Positions 33,271-39,814 of a stretch of DNA of 42,674 bases are shown one piece after another. Numbering within the stretch: the stretch's first letter is position 1; each line of letters opens with the position of its first letter. This stretch comes from a virus, in the IMG/VR virus record IMGVR_UViG_3300046535_002266, positions 1 through 42,674 of that record. One strand, given 5' to 3'. The translations under genes were made by a program, and so were the position numbers. The notes under the pieces are model-generated. The model did not search any database. It saw only the letters and a list, made by a program, of their open reading frames with translations, and had not been told where the DNA came from.

Positions 33271-33670
33271 AAACCTGCACTCAATGCAAAGTAAATAAGA
33301 GCGAGTCTCAATTTGGTCGAGACAACTGGAAACGCTCTGGGTTGAATTCGTCCTGTAAGGAATGTCGCAAGGTCTCGGGAAGAGACTCGCAGTTCAAGCT
33401 TTGTTTTGGGATCACCTCGTCCCAGCGCGACGCCATGGCAGTGGCCCAGGGCGGTAGGTGCGCCGCCTGCGGGACGACCGAACCGGGCGGAAAGTGGAAC
33501 CAGCTAGTGGTCGATCACGACCATCGGACGGGGCCATTCGAGGACTCCTCTGCAATAACTGCAACGCTGGGATCGGCTTCTTCAACGATTCCAAAGAGCG
33601 CCTGGAGGCCGCTGCTGCCTACCTCAGCCCGCCGCCCAGTTCAGGACTCTCCGCCGCCCTCATCTTCTAA
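33267..33670 (+). pseudogene. Endonuclease VII-like HNH gene with frameshift
   Basis: The first 86 or so residues (MKTCTQCKVNKSESQF ... [10 protein letters not shown]) form the zinc-binding and DHDH half of an endonuclease VII-type HNH protein. The expected continuation ([20 protein letters not shown]) is in the -1 frame from about 33534, ending at 33670. The break falls at the GGGG run at 33530-33533: one more G would restore a single frame of 135 codons (134 residues). Without the shift the frame runs on through the next gene, which is meaningless. Either a mutation, a sequencing error or programmed slippage. The protein resembles the HNH half of the fusion at 2195-3064. Confidence 0.75.
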
Positions 33671-33674
33671 GCCC

Positions 33675-33681
33675 CAATCTT
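33675..33681 (+). promoter_or_regulatory. Motif A (CAATCTT) before small structural gene
   Basis: Exact CAATCTT, 6 bases before ATG 33688, in a TCTTATAGAC context with no Shine-Dalgarno sequence. This copy, CTTATAGACATG, most closely resembles motif B (GATAGAAATG). Confidence 0.5.
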
Positions 33682-33687
33682 ATAGAC

Positions 33688-34053
33688 ATGCCCTCCATTA
33701 CCCTCAAGCCCCTCAAGGTCGCCTTCACCGCAGCCACTACCTTGGGCATCGTGACGGTTGCTTCGAGCGCGAACATCTACCCGGGCACGAACGCCTGGAT
33801 CCGTCTGACCGACGCGAGCGTCCAGTACCGCGTTCGCGTCCTGGACATCATCGACGGCACGCACATCCGCTGCCGCCGCTGGCCGACCAAGCCGCTCCAG
33901 AATGCATACGAGCCGGCCCACGACCAGGAGAACTACGGCCCCCCGCGGTACGGCTGGTCCGACCTGTCGGCTGTGAATGCCGGTGGTGTCATTTCGTTCG
34001 AGGCCCAGACGGCCGTCGTCGATCCGGCGTTCTCGAAGAAGAACGTCCCGTAA
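33688..34053 (+). CDS. Small virion structural protein
   Basis: The 121-residue product (MPSITLKPLKVAFTAATTLG ... FSKKNVP) is beta-rich with a YPGTNAWIRLTDAS segment and a charged loop. It lies between the broken HNH gene and the collagen-like fibre gene. It could be a neck or fibre-attachment protein; no family is recognised. Confidence 0.55.
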   Translation: MPSITLKPLKVAFTAATTLGIVTVASSANIYPGTNAWIRLTDASVQYRVRVLDIIDGTHIRCRRWPTKPLQNAYEPAHDQENYGPPRYGWSDLSAVNAGGVISFEAQTAVVDPAFSKKNVP

Positions 34054-34062
34054 GGAGCGCCC

Positions 34063-35238
34063 GTGGCCGATAAAGCAGGCCCACGCGGACTCACGGGGGT
34101 ACGTGGCCCCGAGGGCAAGGAAGGTCCCCGAGGCAAGGATGGCTTGCGTGGTGACCGCGGCCTGAAGGGCCTCGACGGCCAGAACGGCATCGCCGGAGTG
34201 TCGGTCGCAGTCGATAACGTCACCACACCGTCAGACGTGGCTACGGCAGGCACCCCAGGCGCGAGCGCGAAGAGCGCGCCCGCGGACCACGCTCACAAGG
34301 GCGTGCTCAGCATCCGCGCTGGGACCGACCCGCAGCTCTTCAGCAACGTCACGTTGTCCGAGGGCACCAACATCACGCTGACCCAGGTGGGGAACGACAT
34401 TGAGATCGCTTCCACTGGTGGCGGCGGCGGCATCACCGACCTCACTGACGACGTCACCGCCTCGGGCACCGGCTCGGTCGCGGCCACAATCGCCAACAAT
34501 GCAGTCACGAACGCGAAGGCTGCACAGATGGCGGCCCATACCATCAAGTCGAACCTGACCGGGTCGACTGCCAACGCGGCCGACAACACGCTCGCGGCCG
34601 TCAACACTGCACTTGGACACGACTACGACGGCTGGTTCAAGGTCCAGATGGATCTGATGAAAGCGCAGGTCCCACAGCTCACGAACTTCCGCGAGATCGA
34701 CGTCGGCCACCTCGGGACTGGCGGCCTGGTTGCGTCCGGCACGCCGGTCGTCGTTGCTCGCGACCCTCTCTCTGAAGGTGGTGGTGTCAGCACTGCCACG
34801 AACGAGTACGTCGCCATCGGCCATAGCATCTTCCAAACCACGAAGACCGGGAAGTGGGCGATGGCGTGGCGAGCGAAGATGGTGACTCCAGCGTCCAACC
34901 CATTCGGATTCATCGGACTCATTACGCCCTCTGCCGTGACCCGCCTACTCGGCGTTGTGTCGTATCAGAGCATGGACGCCGTCAAGTGGCGGCTGTATTT
35001 GTGGACTAACCCCACCGAGAGCGGTGTCGCCACGACAACTTCCGGAGACGCCAACTGGCACAATTTCGTCATGACCTTCGACACTACCACCATCAAGCTA
35101 TATATCGACGGTGCGCTAGAAGCGTCACAGGCCACTCTCACTCTCGTCGCCGACGGCCCCATGCACCCGTGCATCTTCAGTTCGTCCGCGAGGGATACCC
35201 AGGTCGCCCGCATGATGTACGGCTACATCGCCCCGTAA
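34063..35238 (+). CDS. Collagen-like fibre with LamG-type lectin domain
   Basis: The 391-residue product starts with GTG at 34063, with GGAGCGCCC just upstream. Residues 5-45 carry Gly-X-Y triplets (GPRGLTGVRGPEGKEGPRGK), predicted to form a collagen-like triple helix. A middle stretch (TDDVTASGTGSVAATIANNA) is typical of phage tail fibre shafts. The last 150 residues (WAMAWRAKMVTPASNPFGFI, KLYIDGALEASQATLTLVAD) match a LamG/ConA-like lectin. The arrangement fits a trimeric fibre with a sugar-binding tip. Confidence 0.75.
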   Translation: MADKAGPRGLTGVRGPEGKEGPRGKDGLRGDRGLKGLDGQNGIAGVSVAVDNVTTPSDVATAGTPGASAKSAPADHAHKGVLSIRAGTDPQLFSNVTLSEGTNITLTQVGNDIEIASTGGGGGITDLTDDVTASGTGSVAATIANNAVTNAKAAQMAAHTIKSNLTGSTANAADNTLAAVNTALGHDYDGWFKVQMDLMKAQVPQLTNFREIDVGHLGTGGLVASGTPVVVARDPLSEGGGVSTATNEYVAIGHSIFQTTKTGKWAMAWRAKMVTPASNPFGFIGLITPSAVTRLLGVVSYQSMDAVKWRLYLWTNPTESGVATTTSGDANWHNFVMTFDTTTIKLYIDGALEASQATLTLVADGPMHPCIFSSSARDTQVARMMYGYIAP

Positions 35239-35248
35239 AGGAATTTAC

Positions 35249-35632
35249 ATGATCGACACCGACACCGTATCTGCTCTTGTCACCGCCCGCGGCCTCGACC
35301 CTGCCGCGTGGAGCGTGGCGGTCTTCTACCTACTGCCTACCAACCCGCAGTTCGTGAACGGAGCTTGTTTGGCAATGCTCGCATCTCTGGACGCCAGCCC
35401 GGTCACCCGATCGCTGTCGACCGGTAACCAGCTCATGTACGGCTACGGCGCGACCCCCGAGGAGGCTGTCAAGGCTCTCTTCACCGGTTCGGTAACTGTC
35501 GCTCGTGCGGCTGAGACTGCCGCTGTGGCAGATGCAACGGCCAAAGCCGCTGCGGCGCGCACGATCGAAGCGGCGGCGACGGCCGTCGACAAAATCGCTG
35601 ACGTGGCTCCGGCCGAAATCGTCCCGGGCTAA
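35249..35632 (+). CDS. Unknown small virion-block protein
   Basis: The 127-residue product has a mixed N-terminal part (LDPAAWSVAVFYLLPTNPQF) and an Ala-rich predicted helix (ETAAVADATAKAAAARTIEA) with Val at the C-terminus. An AAAGGAA site precedes the ATG. It is the last gene of the rightward block, ending 1 base before the leftward gene, with no terminator visible between. Possibly a fibre chaperone or capping protein; no family recognised. Confidence 0.55.
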   Translation: MIDTDTVSALVTARGLDPAAWSVAVFYLLPTNPQFVNGACLAMLASLDASPVTRSLSTGNQLMYGYGATPEEAVKALFTGSVTVARAAETAAVADATAKAAAARTIEAAATAVDKIADVAPAEIVPG

Positions 35633-35633
35633 G

Positions 35634-35912
35634 CTACTCCGCGTCGGGCGAGTAGACGTGCAGGAGACGTCCCTTGCGACCATCGACGAGAGTGAGTTCG
35701 ACGTCGCATAACCAGCCAACGTCCGCGACCAGGAAGCACTGATGCACGGTCACCACAGCGAACTGTGCATCCTTCTTGAGTTCCTCGGCGGCGGCCTTCT
35801 CCGCGCGGTGGCGCACGTTCCAGCGCAAGAAGTCGAAGCCGGCGTTGAGCAGCAGCATGCAGCCGAACACGACCAGCACGATCTTCTTGAGGTCTTTCTT
35901 GAACTTGGTCAT
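35634..35912 (-). CDS. Small membrane protein
   Basis: The 92-residue product has a single hydrophobic helix (about 11-26, IVLVVFGCMLLLNAGF) after a basic N-terminus, then a soluble part with a VTLVDGRKGRLLHVY strand pair. The ATG at 35912 is preferred to the one at 35915 because GGAG lies 5 bases before it. It follows the next upstream gene by 12 bases. Function unknown. Confidence 0.65.
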   Translation of the reverse strand: MTKFKKDLKKIVLVVFGCMLLLNAGFDFLRWNVRHRAEKAAAEELKKDAQFAVVTVHQCFLVADVGWLCDVELTLVDGRKGRLLHVYSPDAE

Positions 35913-35924
35913 CATGTCTCCTTG

Positions 35925-36323
35925 TCAGAGTTTGCGGGTCAAACCTTTGGTAACGGTCTCTCGATCCTGAATGGTGAGAATGTGGTCGGCTACCTCGGCC
36001 GCGAGGGTGCGGTGCATCGAGATTAGGCTCTTGTTCTCCTCCAGGAGGAAATTAATGTCCTTGAGGAGGTTGGTGTTGAGACGGTGAATCGTCGCGGTCA
36101 GTGCACGCTCCTTCTTGAGGGCGCGCCCGATGCGCTTGCGGCGGGCGTTGGCAGCAATCAGGTAGCCCCACACCCAGCTGTTACGCTCCTCCATATCGGC
36201 GAGATCTTCCTGGATCCACCGATCGTATGCCTCCAGCGCTTTGTCGTCCGCTCTCCACCGGTAGAGCAAGAACGCCCACGCATGCAGGGTTACGAACAGG
36301 AATACACCGAGCGCGATCAGCAT
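35925..36323 (-). CDS. Membrane-anchored coiled-coil protein
   Basis: The 132-residue product begins with a transmembrane helix (MLIALGVFLFVTLHAWAFLL) and continues as a long charged helical domain (RKRIGRALKKERALTATIHR, LLKDINFLLEENKSLISMHR) suited to a coiled coil. GAGGACC precedes the ATG at 36323. The shape recalls inner-membrane spanins or assembly factors, but no Rz-type match is claimed. Confidence 0.65.
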   Translation of the reverse strand: MLIALGVFLFVTLHAWAFLLYRWRADDKALEAYDRWIQEDLADMEERNSWVWGYLIAANARRKRIGRALKKERALTATIHRLNTNLLKDINFLLEENKSLISMHRTLAAEVADHILTIQDRETVTKGLTRKL

Positions 36324-36324
36324 G

Positions 36325-36777
36325 TCAGGTCCTCGGGTTGTTCGTGGAGCAGTTGGGGTCGGAGCAGAAGATAGGTTCACACCGGTAGATGCCATTCTTC
36401 AGAAGCGTCAACTCCATCCTGGCCTCGAAGAGCATCTTCTTGAGCACGTGCTGGTCTCGCGCGACGTCTTCGGCGTACCCGCACACGCACCCCATCGGGA
36501 TGTGGGAATGGCCACCGTCGCCGTAGCTCTTGCGGTGGTCGTCACCGCACCAGCAGGTCGTCGGGTCGCACCCCCTGCCACAGTTCGGGCAGATGTCGAC
36601 CTGGTTCATGCGGTACTTCTTCGCCAGCTTCTTCCAGCGCGTGGAAGATCGCCTGAACAGGTCGATTTGTTCTTGTCGAGCCAGCATCTCGTTGCAGACG
36701 AAGTCGTGCTCACCGGGCTCACGCATGTCCGGTGGCGTCTCGCACCAGCACGCGCCGTCTGTCACCGTGTTATCCAT
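36325..36777 (-). CDS. Cys-rich zinc-finger-like protein
   Basis: The 150-residue product contains CWCETPP, CPNCGRGCDPTTCWCGDDH and CVCGYAED segments, with a C-terminal CEPIFCSDPNCS. Four or more CxxC-type pairs indicate one or more zinc sites. It starts with ATG at 36777, overlapping the end of the HNH-AP2 gene by 8 bases. Related to DNA/RNA-binding or scaffold functions by inference only; no family is recognised. Confidence 0.6.
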   Translation of the reverse strand: MDNTVTDGACWCETPPDMREPGEHDFVCNEMLARQEQIDLFRRSSTRWKKLAKKYRMNQVDICPNCGRGCDPTTCWCGDDHRKSYGDGGHSHIPMGCVCGYAEDVARDQHVLKKMLFEARMELTLLKNGIYRCEPIFCSDPNCSTNNPRT

Positions 36778-37246
36778 GACAAGCGTACTCTCCGAAGGCC
36801 CGCTCGCGAGCCCTCTGAACTGCGACCTCCGCAAGTCCGAGGTCGTTAAATGTACCAACGGCCTTGGCCTTGCCGTTGACCACGATTTTGGCTTGCCACT
36901 TGCAGTCGCGCTTGTTCCAGGACACGCCCTTGACACCAGAGGTATTGTTGGACTGAAGAGCCTGGTTGGCTTTGTTCTGGCTGGCGGTGGCCGCTCTAAG
37001 GTTCTTCCGAGTGCAGTTCAAGCCGTTGCGGTCTCGATGGTCGACCTCACCTTCGATGCTCATGCGAGCGCCGATAACGCGATGGAGAAGTTGAGATGTG
37101 CGTACGCCGTCGTCTCTGTAAATGTGGCGCTGAGCATAGAATGTCTTCCTAAGCTTGGCCGCACACCAACCCCAGGACGCAAGATCGGCGTCCTCGTCAT
37201 CGACGAGCGCGGCCTTGTCTTGGGTCAGTGGAATCGAGACGGCCAC
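36770..37246 (-). CDS. HNH homing endonuclease with AP2 domain
   Basis: The 158-residue product shows the HNH-AP2 arrangement: MAVSIPLTQDKAALVDDEDA, then EVDHRDRNGLNCTRKNLRAA (the H..N..H core with NxxxN loop), then GVKGVSWNKRDCKWQAKIVV and VGTFNDLGLAEVAVQRARER (AP2 DNA-binding). Such enzymes are mobile, intron-independent elements that cut cognate DNA. It starts with GTG at 37246, inside the end of the 2OG oxygenase gene, with no strong ribosome-binding site. It is inserted between the oxygenase and the Cys-rich gene without leaving a gap. Its AT content is slightly higher than its neighbours by eye. Confidence 0.8.
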   Translation of the reverse strand: MAVSIPLTQDKAALVDDEDADLASWGWCAAKLRKTFYAQRHIYRDDGVRTSQLLHRVIGARMSIEGEVDHRDRNGLNCTRKNLRAATASQNKANQALQSNNTSGVKGVSWNKRDCKWQAKIVVNGKAKAVGTFNDLGLAEVAVQRARERAFGEYACHG

Positions 37247-37248
37247 GG

Positions 37249-37887
37249 CTACTCGTACTTCTTGAATTCCGTCCGACTGCGAGCCATTCTGGAATTCAGC
37301 CAGTCTTTCACGCTCTGCCCGCTCGGGAGGACCGAGTCCCAGTCCGGGATGGCGAAGTACACGATCGAGTGCTGGCGCTGCTCGCTCGCAACCACCTCGT
37401 GCGGAGTGGCCTTGCCGAGACCAATCGCCTCGCCGAGCTGGCCGAGGTGGGCCTGCTTGTTGAGCATGTGGATCCTCTTGAGCGATGGCGGCGTGGGACC
37501 GATTTCGTCCGCCTTGAAGCACTCGGGCTGGTCACGATAGATCATCAGCGTGAACAAGTCGAAGTCTTCGTGCTTGTTGCTGACGGCACCCGGCGGGTAG
37601 TCGAGGACTCGCAGCGCTCCGTAGCGGAAGTCGGGCATGAACGCCTTCGGTACGCCTGCAAGATCAGCAGCCGCTTGAGCAAGTTCGAACGCCTGTGCCA
37701 GAAATGGCGTCAGGTCTTTCGCCTGTCGGGCGGTTGAGAAGTACTTCGGGGCGACGTGCGCGTAGCGCTTCTCGGAGTCGGCCTTGCCGTCTCCGTTCGG
37801 GATCTCGATCACCGTGGGCTTGTAGCCTGGGTAGTCGGGAACGAACACCAGCGCATGCAGCGCCTCATACTCATCCTTCGTGAACAT
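37249..37887 (-). CDS. 2-oxoglutarate/Fe(II)-dependent oxygenase-like protein
   Basis: The 212-residue product has the double-stranded beta-helix ligand set of the isopenicillin N synthase-like branch: HxD in KHEDFDLFTLMIY, the distal His in ATPHEVVAS, and an Arg in QRQHSIVYFA for 2-oxoglutarate. The family oxidises small molecules or nucleic-acid bases. In phages such enzymes occur beside nucleotide-modification genes, but no modification pathway is evident here. Its ATG overlaps the preceding stop (TGATG). The substrate is unknown. Confidence 0.75.
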   Translation of the reverse strand: MFTKDEYEALHALVFVPDYPGYKPTVIEIPNGDGKADSEKRYAHVAPKYFSTARQAKDLTPFLAQAFELAQAAADLAGVPKAFMPDFRYGALRVLDYPPGAVSNKHEDFDLFTLMIYRDQPECFKADEIGPTPPSLKRIHMLNKQAHLGQLGEAIGLGKATPHEVVASEQRQHSIVYFAIPDWDSVLPSGQSVKDWLNSRMARSRTEFKKYE

Positions 37888-38204
37888 CAGGCTTCGACCT
37901 TTCGGGTCAGGAGGATCGAGAGCGGCAGCAGCGCCGTGGCTCCCGAGATGACGGTCGCCGCGAGGACGCCGACGAAGAAGTAGTAAATCGCCATCGAGAC
38001 CAGGATGGCAGTCAGGATGCTGTATCCCATGCGGTTGGTGGAGGTCAGCGGCTTGTCGGCAGCCAGATACTGGAAGAGCCCCAGCACGCCCATCACGATG
38101 AGCGACATCGCGCCGTGCGTGATCGCGAACGACGCCACGCCCAGCAGCGCCGCCACGAGGACGGGGATGTACTTCTTCCGGAACGGGTTTTGCAAAAACG
38201 TCAT
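37887..38204 (-). CDS. Small multi-span membrane protein
   Basis: The 105-residue product has three hydrophobic segments (about 12-30, 31-48 and 60-95), including VLVAALLGVASFAITHGA and AILVSMAIYYFFVGVLAATV. A GGAG site precedes the ATG at 38204, which overlaps the peptide deformylase TGA as ATGA. Length and topology are compatible with a holin, but this is not diagnostic. Confidence 0.65.
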   Translation of the reverse strand: MTFLQNPFRKKYIPVLVAALLGVASFAITHGAMSLIVMGVLGLFQYLAADKPLTSTNRMGYSILTAILVSMAIYYFFVGVLAATVISGATALLPLSILLTRKVEA

Positions 38205-38731
38205 TGCATCTCCTTGAAGAGTGGATTCTGTCGCAGCTGCTTGCGGATCTTGCGCTTGACGATGTCGCGCTTCACGAGACCGTAGTCGTCCGTGAACAAT
38301 TTTCCGTCCAGATGGTCCATCTCGTGCTGGACGCACTGGGCTTCGATGCCGACCAGGTCGAACTGCTTGCGCTCCCAGGTCTCCAGGTCGTTGGCCCAGA
38401 GAGCGACCCACTCGTAGCGCTCCATCTGCTGGGTCACGCCCGGCACCGACAGACACCCTTCCTCCATCGGGATCGTCTCGTCGTCCACGTTCGAGATGAC
38501 CGGGTTGACGAACGTCAGGACCCGGCCACTGTGCTCTCGCATCAGGAACAGCCGCACGGGCCAGTCGACCTGGATGGCCGAGATCCCGACGCCCTGGTAC
38601 CAGAGCAGCGTCTCATGCAGCTGGCCCAGCCGTTCCTTGAAACCGGGTTGCTTCACCCAGTCGAACGTCAGGGGCTCGGACACCACGCGCAGGCGCGGGT
38701 TGGGGTAAAGAAGGAGTGGTAGCTTCGCCAT
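38201..38731 (-). CDS. def: Peptide deformylase
   Basis: The 176-residue product has all three deformylase motifs: GVGISAIQV (47-55, with Gln54), EGCLS (91-95, metal-ligand Cys93) and HEMDH (136-140, metal ligands His136/His140, catalytic Glu137). It removes formyl groups from nascent proteins. Phage copies are known in several large phages, where they may speed maturation of phage or host proteins. The typical host enzyme is about 170 residues, so this one is full length. Motif B sits directly before its ATG (38735-38754) and GGAG is part of that motif. It is the first gene of a small leftward group. Confidence 0.9.
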   Translation of the reverse strand: MAKLPLLLYPNPRLRVVSEPLTFDWVKQPGFKERLGQLHETLLWYQGVGISAIQVDWPVRLFLMREHSGRVLTFVNPVISNVDDETIPMEEGCLSVPGVTQQMERYEWVALWANDLETWERKQFDLVGIEAQCVQHEMDHLDGKLFTDDYGLVKRDIVKRKIRKQLRQNPLFKEMQ

Positions 38732-38734
38732 ACT

Positions 38735-38754
38735 CCATTTCTATCGAATCTCAG
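38735..38754 (-). promoter_or_regulatory. Promoter-like motif B before peptide deformylase
   Basis: Minus-strand CTGAGATTCGATAGAAATGG, ending 3 bases before ATG 38731. It overlaps the end of the upstream gene and supplies a GGAG ribosome-binding site at its 3' edge. Confidence 0.5.
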
Positions 38755-38963
38755 GCTGCGATCGGCTCGTCTTCGATCGTGACGCACGCTTTTGGCATCC
38801 GGACATCGTAGATGCCCATGCCGGCGTCATCGCGGCTCCAGAATCGCCCCACGATGAAATCGCCGTCTTCCCGGAGCAGCCAGCCGCGGAGGCCGATCCA
38901 CACGGCCGGCCCCTTCACGGGAGTGACGATCTTACGCCGGACCGTCACCAGCTCGCCGCTCAC
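38751..38963 (-). CDS. Small beta-rich protein
   Basis: The 70-residue product (starting with GTG, VSGELVTVRRKIVTPV) is predicted beta-rich: AVWIGLRGWLLREDGDFIVG, followed by RFWSRDDAGMG. It starts at 38963 as a GTGA overlap with the upstream stop. GAAGG lies 8 bases before. Function unknown. Confidence 0.55.
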   Translation of the reverse strand: MSGELVTVRRKIVTPVKGPAVWIGLRGWLLREDGDFIVGRFWSRDDAGMGIYDVRMPKACVTIEDEPIAA

Positions 38964-39166
38964 TTGCGGGCCTTCTTCTTGGGCTTCATGGCAGCCTCCA
39001 TGTCGGTCCTGGTCTTGTCGATCATGGCGCGCAGGATGGCGCTGTAGTCGGGCTTGCCGCCGCCACGGAGCATGGTCTCGTTCAACGCCTGCGCCTTCAG
39101 CCACAGCCACTGATCGGGCCGCAAATACATCGTGAGCTTGAAGTTTCCGTTGGCTGCCTGGCTCAT
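38960..39166 (-). CDS. Ribbon-helix-helix-like small protein
   Basis: The 68-residue product (MSQAANGNFKLTMYLRPDQW ... KPKKKARK) has a short beta strand followed by two helices (LTMYLRPDQWLWLKAQALNE; DYSAILRAMIDKTRTDMEAA) and a basic tail. This is the general layout of ribbon-helix-helix DNA-binding proteins. Whether it is a repressor is not visible. Its ATG overlaps the TGA of the zinc-ribbon gene. Confidence 0.5.
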   Translation of the reverse strand: MSQAANGNFKLTMYLRPDQWLWLKAQALNETMLRGGGKPDYSAILRAMIDKTRTDMEAAMKPKKKARK

Positions 39167-39351
39167 TTGTTCCGTCGAATGCGCTGTTGTTGGGTCTTCG
39201 GCTTCGGCTTCTCGATATGGATGACGGGGATCGGGTCCTTCTTCTTGGTGGGCACCTGCGACTCGTAGCCGCAATTCTGGCAGTACCCCTCTTCGGTGGT
39301 GCCGTTTGCGTAGGTGGTGTAATCGAGCTTGTAGCAGACGGGACACTGCAA
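39163..39351 (-). CDS. Small zinc-ribbon protein (TTG start)
   Basis: The 62-residue product has a zinc ribbon (CPVCYKLD ... CQNCGYES) and a basic Lys/Pro/Gln-rich tail (KPKPKTQQQRIRRNK). A very strong ribosome-binding site (AAGGAGGT) lies 9 bases before TTG 39351, which sets the start; no ATG is suitably placed. TTG is used rarely, so the start is the least certain part of the call. Confidence 0.6.
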   Translation of the reverse strand: MQCPVCYKLDYTTYANGTTEEGYCQNCGYESQVPTKKKDPIPVIHIEKPKPKTQQQRIRRNK

Positions 39352-39385
39352 GCGTTGGTACCTCCTTCTGTTTAGATTGCCGCTC

Positions 39386-39634
39386 CTACGCCTCCTCCGC
39401 CTCCGACTCGGCCGCCACGACCCAACGGGTGCCGTCGTGATAGATCGCCAACTTGTCTGGGTAGCAGGGTCCACAGCGAAGCAGCGCAGGCTGGTTCACG
39501 AACTCGTTCAGCAGGTTGTGCAGCGCACGGTCCTTGGTGCCGTCCTCCATCGACGACGGGTCATGGTACAGCCGGAAGCAGTACCGATGGCGCCTGTCGG
39601 AGATCTGGACTGGCTTATCGTTAACTTTCTGCAT
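39386..39634 (-). CDS. Unknown small protein
   Basis: The 82-residue product starts MQKVNDKPVQISDRRHRYCF and contains a CGPC pair and a strand ending TRWVVAAESEAEEA. A GAGG site is seen 4 bases before the ATG, which overlaps the gene upstream by 14 bases. CGPC can be a zinc or thioredoxin-like redox motif; nothing else supports either. Confidence 0.5.
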   Translation of the reverse strand: MQKVNDKPVQISDRRHRYCFRLYHDPSSMEDGTKDRALHNLLNEFVNQPALLRCGPCYPDKLAIYHDGTRWVVAAESEAEEA

Positions 39635-39806
39635 CCTCGGTCTCCGGCTCTTCCTCGTCCTCGACGAGTTCAGGAGCCTCTTCGGCCAGTCGGTCGAGTA
39701 CGATGTCGGCGATCTCGTCCTCCTCTTCCGCCATCATGGCGTCGATATTGACGTCCTGAATAACGTCGACGACGATGTTCAGGATCTGCCTGCGAGTGAG
39801 TGCCAT
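39621..39806 (-). CDS. Small highly acidic protein
   Basis: The 61-residue product (MALTRRQILNIVVDVIQDVN ... ETEDAES) has a helical first third and a strongly acidic second half (EEEDEIADIVLDRLAEEAPE; EDEEEPETEDAES). Acidic phage proteins can mimic DNA or bind host proteins, but there is no direct sign of that here. GAGGACGC precedes ATG 39806. It lies 8 bases after the CYTH gene. Confidence 0.55.
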   Translation of the reverse strand: MALTRRQILNIVVDVIQDVNIDAMMAEEEDEIADIVLDRLAEEAPELVEDEEEPETEDAES

Positions 39807-39814
39807 GCGTCCTC

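Noticed and set aside
33671-34073. Continuation of the HNH frame from 33267 beyond 33670
   Set aside because: After the G-run the frame reads Ser/Pro/Arg-rich low-complexity residues over the next gene; the true continuation is in the -1 frame.
19868-35238. Diversity-generating retroelement for fibre variation
   Set aside because: No reverse transcriptase gene and no template/variable repeat pair were seen in the window.
35633-35660. Bidirectional terminator between the convergent genes at 35632/35634
   Set aside because: No inverted repeat with T-runs was visible in the few bases available.
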